64,000 nt of DNA, taken from Gudongella sp046224405. GTDB lineage: Bacteria; Bacillota; Clostridia; Tissierellales; Tissierellaceae. Shown one piece after another: positions 53,235-62,628 of this stretch (position 1 is its first letter; every line of letters begins with the position of its first letter). The notes beneath the pieces are model-generated. The model was not told where the DNA came from. It saw only the letters and a program-made list of their open reading frames with translations, and made no database searches. The position numbers were made by a program, and so were the translations under genes. The stretch is taken from contig NZ_JBJXRK010000009.1 of NCBI RefSeq assembly GCF_046224405.1, positions 1-64,000 of the forward strand, in the 5' to 3' direction.

Positions 53235-54392
53235 TTATCTCCTGTCCTCATAAGCTTTTCTAAACAGTTGAATATATGTTTCTTTATCCACTTTTCTTGG
53301 ATTGCTTGCATTTGAACCGTTTTCAACTGACATCTCAGCAAGCCTTTCAAAATCATCCGGGTCAATATCAAGAGAGCTCAGTCCTGGAAGGCCAATTTCT
53401 TCTGATAGCTCCTTTATATATTCTATCCCCTTCTCTGCAGCACTTCTGTCGTTGCTGTCATCTATTCCCATTGCTCTGGCAATTCTAGCATATTTGTACT
53501 CGCACTCCGGAAGATTATATTCCATTACGTATGGCAGCAATATTGAGTTACACAGTCCGTGTGGAGCGTCATAAAGGCTGCCAAGGGCTTCTGCCATACA
53601 ATGTACAGATGCAACATCTGAATGGCTGAAGGATAGTCCTCCCATTAAACTACCCATCATCATATTATCTCTGGCCTCCAGATCATCACCCTTACTGACC
53701 GCTCTAGATAGGCTTGAAACTATATACTCAACTGCATATAGCCCAATTGCTTCAGCTATTGGTTCAGTGCAATTGGCTGTGTAACCCTCAATAGCATGTG
53801 TCAAGGCATCCATACCTGTTGATGCAGTAATCAAAGATGGGACACTAATGGTAAGCTCCGGATCCAGAATTGCTGTTTTCGCTGCTATGTATGGGCTTTT
53901 CACTGTGAATTTGAAGTTCCTGTCTGTATCCGTAATCACTGATGAGAATGTTACTTCACTACCTGTTCCAGCTGTTGTCGGTATTGTAATCAAGGGCATG
54001 CAGTCTTCCCCTATCTTGTTTTTACCTTGATAATCACGAATTCTTCCACCCTGTCTGGAAATCACAGCAGCACCTTTTGCCGCATCCATGGGACTTCCTC
54101 CCCCAAAGGCAACGAAGGTATCAATATCATTTTCCCCAGCAGTTTTTGCACATTCCTCAACAATGTAATCCTTTGGATTAGCTTCAATATCATCAAAAAC
54201 CATATAGTCATACCCTCCATGATTCATAATGTCTTCAAGCTTGCTTAGCAATCCGGATTTTGCTATACCTTTGTCAGTAATTATCATAATTTTCTTTGCT
54301 TTAATGTTCCTCAACTCTTCCTCTAGTAAATTAATGGATCCCGCTCCATATATTATTTTTGTCGGCAAAATAAAATCAAACATCTCAATCAA
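53235..54392 (-). CDS. iron-containing alcohol dehydrogenase
   Basis: 385 aa group III alcohol dehydrogenase. NAD-binding GGGSPMDAAKGAAV (near 98), metal region MDALTHAIEGYTAN and SVHCMAEALGSLYDAPHGLCN. It interconverts an alcohol and aldehyde with NAD(P)H; the alcohol is not predictable. TTG start at 54392 behind GGAGGG is preferred over the ATG 9 bases on, whose spacing is too long. It lies downstream of the DUF2007 gene. Confidence 0.92.
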   Translation of the reverse strand: MIEMFDFILPTKIIYGAGSINLLEEELRNIKAKKIMIITDKGIAKSGLLSKLEDIMNHGGYDYMVFDDIEANPKDYIVEECAKTAGENDIDTFVAFGGGSPMDAAKGAAVISRQGGRIRDYQGKNKIGEDCMPLITIPTTAGTGSEVTFSSVITDTDRNFKFTVKSPYIAAKTAILDPELTISVPSLITASTGMDALTHAIEGYTANCTEPIAEAIGLYAVEYIVSSLSRAVSKGDDLEARDNMMMGSLMGGLSFSHSDVASVHCMAEALGSLYDAPHGLCNSILLPYVMEYNLPECEYKYARIARAMGIDDSNDRSAAEKGIEYIKELSEEIGLPGLSSLDIDPDDFERLAEMSVENGSNASNPRKVDKETYIQLFRKAYEDRR

Positions 54393-54425
54393 GTCAATCC
54401 CTCCAATTTATTTTTGAATTATTTA

Positions 54426-54443
54426 CTCCAGCTAGAGCTGGAG
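54426..54443. terminator. hairpin with plus-strand T-run between DUF2007 and the alcohol dehydrogenase gene
   Basis: CTCCAGCT-AG-AGCTGGAG, 8-bp arms, followed on the plus strand by CATTTTTCTT. Both neighbouring genes are on the minus strand, where no T-run follows, so the orientation looks wrong for them. It may stop antisense transcription or just mark the intercistronic gap. Confidence 0.45.
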
Positions 54444-54461
54444 CATTTTTCTTATATTCAA

Positions 54462-54704
54462 TCACTCTAGATCTTCACCAACAATTGGACTAATAAGCTC
54501 TATCGACCTTTCAAGGTCTCTACTGTCTATCAATATATGAGTCAGAAAAGGTGAGCTTCCAGTCAGTATTCTCATGTAGCTTCCTGATCCCTTGTTTTTG
54601 ACGATAAATGGAATTTTGTTATCTTCCAGAATCGCAGTAATCATGTTCATTTCAAACTCGTTCTCAACTGTCCTCAGTACCACTAGATCAACATTGTCTG
54701 TCAT
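54462..54704 (-). CDS. DUF2007 family small protein
   Basis: 80 aa. The pattern LVVLRTVENEFEMNMITAILEDNKIPFIVKN is the DUF2007 hallmark (a ferredoxin-like putative signal-transducing domain). No catalytic residues. ATG 54704 follows GGGAGGT. It lies 32 bp after the GGDEF gene and may be co-transcribed with it. Confidence 0.8.
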   Translation of the reverse strand: MTDNVDLVVLRTVENEFEMNMITAILEDNKIPFIVKNKGSGSYMRILTGSSPFLTHILIDSRDLERSIELISPIVGEDLE

Positions 54705-54736
54705 CAGTTTACCTCCCTACCCTATAATGGGTTATT

Positions 54737-56059
54737 CTAATTCTTTGATTTATGGATATACATCCTCTCATCAGATTTTTCAATGCTACTATTCAATTCA
54801 CTTAAATTGTTGAAATATTCCATACCGAAGTCAAAGTCAATATTATACTTGAATTGAGGCAACAGACGAAAGCTATCCCTTATTCTTTCAATTATAACAC
54901 GGGCCTCATCAAGATCACACTCTCTAAGGAGAACTAAAAATTCATCTCCACCATACCTTATTACAAAATCTTCCTCTCTCAATGCATCCTTCATTGTTTC
55001 CACAAGTTTTACAAGTACTCTGTCACCTTCCCTATGCCCATGATTATCATTAATTGACTTGAAATCGGTCAAATCCATCATAACTGCAACGCCGCTTATA
55101 TCATTCGTTAAAAGCTTCTCATCTTTCCCATCTAGGAGTACTCTTCTTGTATAAGCTCCAGTAAGAGGGTCTATTAGATACTTTGACCTGTACATTTCCC
55201 TTCCGGATTCCAGGGCTACAATCCTCTCTTTCGCCAATTTTGTTGTAATCAAATTAGAGGCAACTATAAAAATTATTCCTATCGCAAAGAAACTCAATAA
55301 GTTGGTTGTAGTCATCCTATTTACAGAGTTAAAAAGTACTTTCTTTTCTGCCGGAATGAAGAGATACTCATGAGTGCCTGGAATACTTTCAATATGATAA
55401 ATGGTACTGTTATCCTCAATTATCACATGGGTATCCCCTATATCAACATAACTTGATGATGATAAGATACTAGTCATTTCTTCATCTGTAACAACGGTAC
55501 CCTTTAGTCCTTCCATATCCAGTTTAGATATGGTTGGACCTAGATCATAATAAAAAATATCATGACCAACAATCTGACCATTGCTAAGAATTGGTGAAAT
55601 AACTCTCAGTTCATCCTTTTGCAAGTCTATGCTGTAGATTATTTCATTCCCGGATGGAATTTCTTCATCATAGGGTTTTGGATTGTTATAAGTAGCAATT
55701 ATCTTACCATTTGAAACTCGAAAAGCGCTTTTAAGGTTTTCGAGAGTATCAATACCGTCAGTGAATCTGCTCTGGGAAATTGTCCTCAGCTCATCCAGAC
55801 TAAGTTCACCGTTTCTGTATCTGTATAGGCTTTCCTTCAGCAGACTCCTGGTGCTAATGCCTTTTGAGCCTACCACGCTTTGATTGATTTCCCTTTGCAA
55901 TATAGTCATTTTGTAATGAGCAGCCATGTGCATATTTTCTACTGTAAGAGACCTTAAGTTGTTTACCATTGGCAAGTAGACAACTAAATACACTACCAAT
56001 AGCATGCCCACAATCAACAAAACCAACCAAATCTTGGCATTGTTTAAGAATTCCCTCAT
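54737..56059 (-). CDS. membrane diguanylate cyclase (GGDEF)
   Basis: 440 aa from ATG 56059 (GGGGATT upstream). A transmembrane helix near 10-32, an extracytoplasmic sensor region of about 220 residues, a second helix near 255-273, then a GGDEF domain (about 290-440) with the intact motif YGGDEF at 369-374, expected to make c-di-GMP from two GTP. No RxxD inhibitory site is evident. Its start is 18 bp after the end of the PAS-GGDEF-EAL gene, suggesting a synthesis and breakdown pair. Confidence 0.9.
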   Translation of the reverse strand: MREFLNNAKIWLVLLIVGMLLVVYLVVYLPMVNNLRSLTVENMHMAAHYKMTILQREINQSVVGSKGISTRSLLKESLYRYRNGELSLDELRTISQSRFTDGIDTLENLKSAFRVSNGKIIATYNNPKPYDEEIPSGNEIIYSIDLQKDELRVISPILSNGQIVGHDIFYYDLGPTISKLDMEGLKGTVVTDEEMTSILSSSSYVDIGDTHVIIEDNSTIYHIESIPGTHEYLFIPAEKKVLFNSVNRMTTTNLLSFFAIGIIFIVASNLITTKLAKERIVALESGREMYRSKYLIDPLTGAYTRRVLLDGKDEKLLTNDISGVAVMMDLTDFKSINDNHGHREGDRVLVKLVETMKDALREEDFVIRYGGDEFLVLLRECDLDEARVIIERIRDSFRLLPQFKYNIDFDFGMEYFNNLSELNSSIEKSDERMYIHKSKN

Positions 56060-56077
56060 TTGTACCAATCCCCTATA

Positions 56078-58555
56078 TCAAAGTTTTTTTAACACTTCCT
56101 CAACATTCTCGACACTTAAAGGCTTATTAAACAGATATCCCTGCGCATAATCACATCCAGAATCTTTTAGAAAGCTTAACTGCCCATCAGTTTCAACACC
56201 CTCAGCCACAACACTCATTCCCAGATTATGAGCGAGATCTATAACTGATTTAATGATGAACTCCTTGCCTTGATCACTACCTATTTCCCAAATAAAATCC
56301 TTGTCAAGTTTAATAATGTCAATGGGCAGTTTCTGTAGATACGTCAGTGAAGAAAACCCTGTTCCGAAATCATCCAATGCCAGTTTTATCCCTAAATCAT
56401 GAATCTGTCTCAAAGACCTTAGACTGACTTCCATATCGGATATTATTGCGGTTTCTGTGATTTCAAAGATTATCCTCCCATAACTCTGACAGTCAGTTAT
56501 ATATTTGTGTATTCTATCTATCCATTCACTTCTTCCAAGCATTTTCCCTGAAATATTAATTGAGATGGTTACATTCTCATAGCCCTTCCGATCCCATTCC
56601 TTCCCTTGTCTACATGCAGTATCAATGACCCATTCCTCTATTTTGTCAATTTGTCCTGTCTCCTCAGAAAATGGTATGAAGTCAATGGGAGGAACATTAC
56701 CCCTGACAGGATGATTCCACCTTATCAAGGCTTCCACTCCAACAAAGTTTCCAGTTGAGAGACTAAACTGTGGTTGATAATACAACTCAAACTCATTTCT
56801 TTCCAAAGCAAATCTTAAATCATTGGTCAATTGAATATGATTCCAGGCCCTTTCTCTCATCTCCCTGTCATATACAATAAAAATGTTCTTACCTTCCTCC
56901 TTCGCGTATGATAGCGCTGTATCAGCATTTTGCATCAGCTGTTCATAGCTTCGTCCATGTATGGGATAAACTGCAATTCCTGCACTTGCAGATATATGAA
57001 AGGGTTGCTCCTTATAGTACCAGGGAATCCGTACCTTTTCCATTAGAGCATTGACTTTTGAATTCAAGCTGTCATCAGATATGTTTTCAACCAGCATTAC
57101 AAACTCATCTCCACCGAATCTGTATACCCTATCTTCTGATCCCACTATCTCAACCATTGAATATCCAACATGCCTAAGCAGTTCATCACCGGCAGCATGT
57201 CCCATTGTGTCATTGACCAGTTTAAAATTATCAATGTCCACATAAACCAAAGCGAAAGTTTCGCTACTATCTTGGTTATTCAAGATCATGTTCACAGTAT
57301 CTTCTTTGAATTTCTCTCTGTTGGACATTTCGGTAAGAGGATCAAAATATGCAAGTCTTTCAAGCTTCTCCTCCATTTCCTTTCTATCGCTGATATCCAC
57401 TCCCACGAAAACTAAACCATCAATCTCACCATTCATGTCATTAAGAAAGCTATTACTCCACAAAATAGTCTTGATTTCACCTGTCTTGGTTGCCATCTTA
57501 GTTTCAATATTTCTCATAGCCTTACCTTGGAATACTTTCTCGAGATGTATGTCCAACTCACTTTTTTCCTGCTCATCAATAAAAATTTGATATGCATCCT
57601 TGCCTACTATTTCATCTTCTTTGTATCCAAGCAAAATTTCACCAAAACTGTTTATCTTTGTAACGATTCCCATCCTGTTGCATACAAGTATCCCTATTGG
57701 GGCTTCCTTTGATATGCTTTCTATAAGCTCTTTTTCCTGGTGTAGGTTTTCCTTCAATAGCATCTGTTCTGTTAAATCTGTATGGGAACCAGCCAATCTT
57801 AAAGGTTCTCCATTTTCTCCTCTGATTATCTTTCCTCTGCTTAAAATCCACCTGTAGTCTCCTGAGGAAGTTCTAATCCTGAATATATTTTCATATATGT
57901 TTTTCCCTTGACTGATATATTCCTCAAGCCTGTGTTTTCCTTCCGGAAGGTCCTCTGGATGAACATAGCTTTGCCATTTCTCCATGGTATCGACTAAGTT
58001 CTGCTCCTCTACAGTGTATCCAAAATTCTTTTTAGTCATTATTGATGTATTGTAATGATCATTTCTGATGTCCCAACTCCAAACTCCATCATTGGCTCCT
58101 TGAATCGACAGGTCATACTTAAGCTGGCTCTCCTCAAGTGCGTTCTTGTAATACTCCAGCTGATCAAACCTCTTCTGTAGTTGTTCCTTTGCTTCATGAA
58201 GTTCCTTGTGTGAAACATCCAGTTTTGTATATCCTTTATACAGTTCGTCAGTTGAATTCTTGAACAGCTCCATTCTATTCTTCACTATAAAGTAGAATAT
58301 CAGGCCTGAAAAAAAGACATAAAACCATCCCTTGTATGTTTGCATCTTGCCATACAGGTCTATGTCACCGGTAATAAACATCAAAACCCTATCGGAAAAC
58401 AGTATCCACAACGATCCTACTAAAACATAGATAATGATAAGTCTAAGGCTCTCATATGTGGGCTTTATACTTGTCTTGAGAGTATAATAGTACTCAAGTC
58501 TCTCTTTTAGGTTTTTTGATGATTCATCTTTTGAAGCATTGTTTCTAGAATCCAT
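56078..58555 (-). CDS. PAS-GGDEF-EAL membrane phosphodiesterase/cyclase
   Basis: 825 aa from ATG 58555 (TGGAGG upstream). Two N-terminal helices (about 37-60 and 75-92), two PAS domains (about 145-260 and 275-390), GGDEF (395-570, intact motif FGGDEF) and EAL (580-825). The EAL residues needed for c-di-GMP hydrolysis are present: EALIRW, NISGKM, EITETA, DDFGTG, KLDKDF and EGVET. The intact GGDEF could also be active or act as a GTP sensor. It lies upstream of the diguanylate cyclase gene. Confidence 0.9.
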   Translation of the reverse strand: MDSRNNASKDESSKNLKERLEYYYTLKTSIKPTYESLRLIIIYVLVGSLWILFSDRVLMFITGDIDLYGKMQTYKGWFYVFFSGLIFYFIVKNRMELFKNSTDELYKGYTKLDVSHKELHEAKEQLQKRFDQLEYYKNALEESQLKYDLSIQGANDGVWSWDIRNDHYNTSIMTKKNFGYTVEEQNLVDTMEKWQSYVHPEDLPEGKHRLEEYISQGKNIYENIFRIRTSSGDYRWILSRGKIIRGENGEPLRLAGSHTDLTEQMLLKENLHQEKELIESISKEAPIGILVCNRMGIVTKINSFGEILLGYKEDEIVGKDAYQIFIDEQEKSELDIHLEKVFQGKAMRNIETKMATKTGEIKTILWSNSFLNDMNGEIDGLVFVGVDISDRKEMEEKLERLAYFDPLTEMSNREKFKEDTVNMILNNQDSSETFALVYVDIDNFKLVNDTMGHAAGDELLRHVGYSMVEIVGSEDRVYRFGGDEFVMLVENISDDSLNSKVNALMEKVRIPWYYKEQPFHISASAGIAVYPIHGRSYEQLMQNADTALSYAKEEGKNIFIVYDREMRERAWNHIQLTNDLRFALERNEFELYYQPQFSLSTGNFVGVEALIRWNHPVRGNVPPIDFIPFSEETGQIDKIEEWVIDTACRQGKEWDRKGYENVTISINISGKMLGRSEWIDRIHKYITDCQSYGRIIFEITETAIISDMEVSLRSLRQIHDLGIKLALDDFGTGFSSLTYLQKLPIDIIKLDKDFIWEIGSDQGKEFIIKSVIDLAHNLGMSVVAEGVETDGQLSFLKDSGCDYAQGYLFNKPLSVENVEEVLKKL

Positions 58556-58641
58556 GGGTGCCTCCATAAAATATCTTTCGCTACTTATACCCACATCATA
58601 CTATCAATCACATTTATTGGCTGTTCATTGAATTATTTATT

Positions 58642-59523
58642 TCAATCTAGTAATATCTCCACAAATTTCTCTGCTGCAGGTGACATGCTTACATCCTTGA
58701 GATGGCATATGCCTATACTTCTTCCAGGAATTTCAATGTTGGTTCTAATTTCAAACACATCTTCATTTTCTATGTAGATACCTGAGTATTCCTTTACCAC
58801 AAAGGCTATTCCCAGCCCGATTCTTGCCAATTCCAGCAATAAATCATGTGATCCCAGCTCAATTTCAGGTGAGATGCTGATACCTTGTGAATTAAGGTAT
58901 CCCTCAACATATTCTCTTGATTTTGACCTGTTATCCAACATAATAAAAGGTACATTCTGCAAATCCTCAAAATCTAAAGTTTTATCCTTGAGGAAAGAAA
59001 ATTCCTTGCCTGCAACTAGTATATCCTGAATTTGGGAGGTAGGTACAATCTCAATGCTGTTGTCTCCTATGGGCAGGTTAAGTACAGCAATATCTATCTC
59101 TCCTGATTTCAGGAGGGCAGTAAGCTCCATTGTAGTTCTGTTAATTATCCTAATTTTTAACTGAGGATAGATCTTGATAAATTTTTCAAGATAATCAATC
59201 AGGTAATACCTTGCTATGGTATCTCCAACTCCTATTCTCAGCTCTCCTTCATATAGATTCTTGCTGTCGTTAAGTCGTTTTTCACCTTTTTCAATCAGAT
59301 TAATCCCAGCATTTACATACTCAAATAGCAATTCTCCCTCCTTGGTTAACACTACACCTTTTGGTGTCCTTGTAAAGAGCCTGACCTTCAAATCATTCTC
59401 AAGTTGGGTGATTATCTGGCTTACTGCCGGTTGACTTATGAAAAGCTTTCCTGCAGCCTTTGATAGGCTCTTCTCCAATGCAACCTGATTGAATATTCGA
59501 TAGGGATCCAGCTTGGTCTTCAT
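58642..59523 (-). CDS. LysR family transcriptional regulator
   Basis: 293 aa. N-terminal winged HTH (NQVALEKSLSKAAGKLFISQPAVSQIITQLE, about 12-42), then an inducer-binding periplasmic-fold domain from about 90. ATG 59523 follows AAGGAGGAG. Divergent from the CofE-like gene across 112 bp, the standard arrangement for a LysR regulator and its target. Confidence 0.92.
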   Translation of the reverse strand: MKTKLDPYRIFNQVALEKSLSKAAGKLFISQPAVSQIITQLENDLKVRLFTRTPKGVVLTKEGELLFEYVNAGINLIEKGEKRLNDSKNLYEGELRIGVGDTIARYYLIDYLEKFIKIYPQLKIRIINRTTMELTALLKSGEIDIAVLNLPIGDNSIEIVPTSQIQDILVAGKEFSFLKDKTLDFEDLQNVPFIMLDNRSKSREYVEGYLNSQGISISPEIELGSHDLLLELARIGLGIAFVVKEYSGIYIENEDVFEIRTNIEIPGRSIGICHLKDVSMSPAAEKFVEILLD

Positions 59524-59555
59524 ATAACTCCTCCTTATAACCCATATATTTATTA

Positions 59556-59589
59556 TTTATTTTACTTATATCATAAAATAAAATATACT
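59556..59589 (+). promoter_or_regulatory. promoter and candidate LysR operator of the CofE-like gene
   Basis: TTTACT (59561-59566), 17 bases, TATACT (59584-59589) form a plus-strand promoter. An inverted repeat of 9-bp arms (TTTATTTTA and TAAAATAAA, 59556-59564 and 59574-59582) spans it, so a bound LysR protein would directly affect this start. Confidence 0.5.
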
Positions 59590-59635
59590 TTTAGTAAAGT
59601 GACAAATAACCTATGAACTAAAGGAGAGATGCTTT

Positions 59636-60826
59636 GTGGAAAGAATGGTAGGTACTGTAGTCAGAGGACTGAGAGCACCCATTATAAAGGAAGGCGACGA
59701 CATAGCAAAGATTGTAGTTGATACAGTGACAAATGCCGCATCAACTGAAGGCTATGAAATACAGGATAAAGACATTGTAACTATAACTGAATCCATAGTT
59801 GCAAGAGCACAGGGAAACTACGCTTCAATAGATTCAATCGCAGAGGATGTTGTCAATAAATTTGGAAATAGTGAATTTGGTGTGATATTCCCTATCCTCA
59901 GTCGAAACAGATTTGCAGTTATTCTTAGGGGATTGGCAAAGAGGGCAAAAAAAATATTTCTTATGCTTAGCTACCCATCAGATGAAGTAGGCAACCATCT
60001 TGTGGATATGGACCTTGTGGATGTGAAGGGTGTCAACCCTTGGACGGATGTATTGACTGAAAAACAATTCAGGGATTACTTTGGTTATATCAATCACCCA
60101 TTTACAGGGGTTGATTATATAGAGTATTATAAATCCATCATGGATGAGTATGAAATCGATTATGAAATAATCTTCTCCAACAATCCCCTGACTATTCTGG
60201 ATTATACTAAGAATGTCATAGCATGTGACATTCACACAAGGTTCAGAACCAAGGGTCTTCTGAAGAAATACGGTGGACAAAAAATCTATGGACTTGACGA
60301 TATTCTAAATGTTCCACTTGATGGAAATGGTTATAATCAGGAATATGGATTGTTGGGATCCAACAAATCCTCAGAGGATAGAATCAAGCTTTTCCCGAGG
60401 GATGGACAGCCAATTGTTGAAAGAATTCAAAGGGAAATCAAAGAAATGACCGGCAAAACCATAGAGGTCATGATTTATGGTGACGGTGCTTTCAAGGATC
60501 CTGTGGGGAAGATATGGGAACTTGCTGATCCTGTGGTATCTCCAGCATACACTAAAGGTCTTGAGGGTACACCTTCAGAGGTTAAGCTTAAGTATCTTGC
60601 TGACAATGATTTTGGCCATCTTGAAGGAGATCCACTTAAAAGGGCAATCTCGGAATATATCAGAAACAAGGACGAATCCCTTGTTGGGGAAATGGTTTCC
60701 CAAGGTACTACACCAAGAAGGCTTACAGACCTTATCGGATCCCTTTCTGACCTAACATCAGGAAGTGGTGACAAGGGTACCCCAATAATTTATATTCAAG
60801 GGTATTTTGATAGCTACATTAAATAA
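59636..60826 (+). CDS. CofE-like coenzyme F420-0:L-glutamate ligase family protein
   Basis: 396 aa, longer than archaeal CofE (about 250). The N-terminal RGLRAPIIKEGDDI, KDIVTITESIVARAQGN and later GKTIEVMIYGDGAFKDP resemble the CofE (PF01996) fold, which adds glutamate to F420-0 with GTP. No other F420 gene is in the window, so the real substrate is unknown, perhaps another acid to be amidated with glutamate. The GTG start at 59636 follows AAAGGAGAG. Controlled in divergence by the LysR gene. Confidence 0.75.
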   Translation: MERMVGTVVRGLRAPIIKEGDDIAKIVVDTVTNAASTEGYEIQDKDIVTITESIVARAQGNYASIDSIAEDVVNKFGNSEFGVIFPILSRNRFAVILRGLAKRAKKIFLMLSYPSDEVGNHLVDMDLVDVKGVNPWTDVLTEKQFRDYFGYINHPFTGVDYIEYYKSIMDEYEIDYEIIFSNNPLTILDYTKNVIACDIHTRFRTKGLLKKYGGQKIYGLDDILNVPLDGNGYNQEYGLLGSNKSSEDRIKLFPRDGQPIVERIQREIKEMTGKTIEVMIYGDGAFKDPVGKIWELADPVVSPAYTKGLEGTPSEVKLKYLADNDFGHLEGDPLKRAISEYIRNKDESLVGEMVSQGTTPRRLTDLIGSLSDLTSGSGDKGTPIIYIQGYFDSYIK

Positions 60827-60838
60827 GGACATGATGAA

Positions 60839-60863
60839 GGCAGCCCGTCGGGCTGCCTATTTT
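60839..60863. terminator. bidirectional terminator between the CofE-like gene and uspA
   Basis: GGCAGCC (60839-60845) and GGCTGCC (60851-60857) form a GC-rich stem with a CGTCG loop, followed on the plus strand by TATTTT. The uspA stop codon starts at its end. Confidence 0.75.
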
Positions 60864-61282
60864 ACTACCAATACTGATTTGTTGGCATAATTGAGGACTT
60901 TGTTGGACACACTTCCAAGCAATGACCTGGCCTGAATGTTTGTACCTCTTCTTCCCATTACAATCAGGTCATAGTTTTCATCCTCGGCAATATCAATTAT
61001 TGTTTCAGCAACTTCTCCATTTCTAAGAAGTGTGTTGATTTTCCCTGGATAATCCTCCAACAGCTTCTTGGATTCCTCCAATATCTTCTTTCCTTTTTCT
61101 ATGTTTTTCTTGCTCAGTTCAGAAGTATAATCCTGTTCTATTATATAAGGATTGTCCCTTTGGCTATTTACTACAGTTAAGATAAGTATTTCACTGTCGT
61201 TCAGCATCCCGATCTCTTTGGCTTTATTCAGGGCCTTCACTGAATCTTCCGATCCATCGACAGGTACCAATATTCTTTTCAT
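60857..61282 (-). CDS. uspA: universal stress protein, ATP-binding type
   Basis: 141 aa. N-terminal KRILVPVDGSEDSVKALNKA, and the ATP-binding G-x2-G-x9-G-S motif (GRRGTNIQARSLLGSVS, about 111-127) is complete, so this is an ATP-binding UspA rather than a non-binding one. Small cytoplasmic stress protein. I take the second ATG (61282), 6 bases after GGGGGAG; the first (61285) is adjacent. Confidence 0.9.
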   Translation of the reverse strand: MKRILVPVDGSEDSVKALNKAKEIGMLNDSEILILTVVNSQRDNPYIIEQDYTSELSKKNIEKGKKILEESKKLLEDYPGKINTLLRNGEVAETIIDIAEDENYDLIVMGRRGTNIQARSLLGSVSNKVLNYANKSVLVVK

Positions 61283-61375
61283 CATAAGCTCCCCCTGTTT
61301 ATTTTATTTTGTTCCCTTATCATATACCCCCATAATCCTATTAATATAACATTTAACTGATTAATTTACATTAAT

Positions 61376-61402
61376 GACCCAGTGTATTAAATACACTGGG
61401 TC
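61376..61402. terminator. 27-bp palindromic hairpin downstream of the M20 gene
   Basis: Perfect 13-bp arms GACCCAGTGTATT (61376-61388) and AATACACTGGGTC (61390-61402) around one base. No long T-run, so likely a weak terminator for the M20 gene. Confidence 0.6.
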
Positions 61403-61408
61403 TCTTGA

Positions 61409-62608
61409 TTACTTTACCAGATTCTTTTCAAGGAATCTGTATATGACTTCTGCAGTCTGGACCACACTGCTTAGATTGACATATTCATCGGCAGTGTGAT
61501 AATTTTCTCCACTGGGTCCAAACACGAATGTAGGTATACCAGCTCTTGTACCAAGGTAATTGAAGTCTCCAATGCTTGAAAAATACTCAATTTCTCCTGG
61601 CGAGCCGGTCACTTCTTCTATGCTCTCCCTCAGTATAACTGTATATGGATTGTCCTCCTCAACTATATAAGGGTCAAATCCACCATTCAGTGAATGAGGT
61701 GAATCCCGAAACTTGACATTAATTTCAGCCTGGATTCCTGCTCTCTTGGCAGCGTCCATAACCTCTTGCACCAGATATTCCCTGGATTCTCCCCTAACAA
61801 CGTGTCTGAAGACCGTAAAAACAGCTTTTTCCGCTACACTGCATGCAGCACCACCGCCATTGATTCCTATGATGCATATGTCTCCATGTCCAAGCTTGTC
61901 ATCCTTTAGAGTATCTGTTTGCTTCAGCTCCATAATCAGTCTTGAAGCCTCCACAATGGCACTTAAGCCTTTTTCTGGATTAGCGGCATGAGCTGCCTTC
62001 CCTTTAAGGAGAACTGAGTAATTCCAGCCTCCTCTTGCTCCTAGACACACTACTGGAAATGGCTTCCCCACAAAACCACTGCTGGGTTCGGGGACAATTG
62101 CCGCATCCACATTGTCAGTTATACCATCAAGAATCAATGCATCTGTACCCAATCCATAAGGACCTTCCTCATCTGATACTATTGTGTAGACTATCTCTCC
62201 AGCAAAGCTGCTGTGATTCTTTTTGAAAGCATCAACAGCCATCATTATGGCTGCAACGCCTGACTTCATGTCCAGTGCCCCAAGTCCGTAGAGCTTGTCT
62301 CCATCCCTTATGGGCTCAGTCGGGTCTGTTGCCCAATCCTGGGTCTTTTCAACAGTATCCACATGACCATTCAACAGAATCCTTGGACCATCCCGGTCAC
62401 CTATTAGTCTACCTACCACATTGATTCCATTGTACTTCAAAATCCTATCCTCGGAGTAACGATGATACTGGGCAGGGATATCCCTGTCATTAAACCATTT
62501 CAAAACGTACTCCATGGCTTTGTCTTCCTTTAAATACGGACTATATATGGAGATGAGCTCAGATAAAAGCTTCTCGAGTTTTTCCTTATCAATGGCACTC
62601 TGCATCAT
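61409..62608 (-). CDS. M20 family metallopeptidase (ArgE/DapE type)
   Basis: 399 aa. Metal motifs: ILLNGHVDTVEK (His, Asp), GLGALDMKSG (bridging Asp), SDEEGPYG (Glu-Glu). A dimerisation domain is inserted at about 185-290. It cleaves an N-acyl or amide bond of an amino acid or small peptide; exact substrate unknown. Two adjacent ATGs (62608, 62605) follow AAGGAG. 20 bp after the AGCS symporter, so it probably processes an imported amino compound. Confidence 0.85.
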   Translation of the reverse strand: MMQSAIDKEKLEKLLSELISIYSPYLKEDKAMEYVLKWFNDRDIPAQYHRYSEDRILKYNGINVVGRLIGDRDGPRILLNGHVDTVEKTQDWATDPTEPIRDGDKLYGLGALDMKSGVAAIMMAVDAFKKNHSSFAGEIVYTIVSDEEGPYGLGTDALILDGITDNVDAAIVPEPSSGFVGKPFPVVCLGARGGWNYSVLLKGKAAHAANPEKGLSAIVEASRLIMELKQTDTLKDDKLGHGDICIIGINGGGAACSVAEKAVFTVFRHVVRGESREYLVQEVMDAAKRAGIQAEINVKFRDSPHSLNGGFDPYIVEEDNPYTVILRESIEEVTGSPGEIEYFSSIGDFNYLGTRAGIPTFVFGPSGENYHTADEYVNLSSVVQTAEVIYRFLEKNLVK

Positions 62609-62628
62609 ACTCCATTCTCCTTCCTGAT

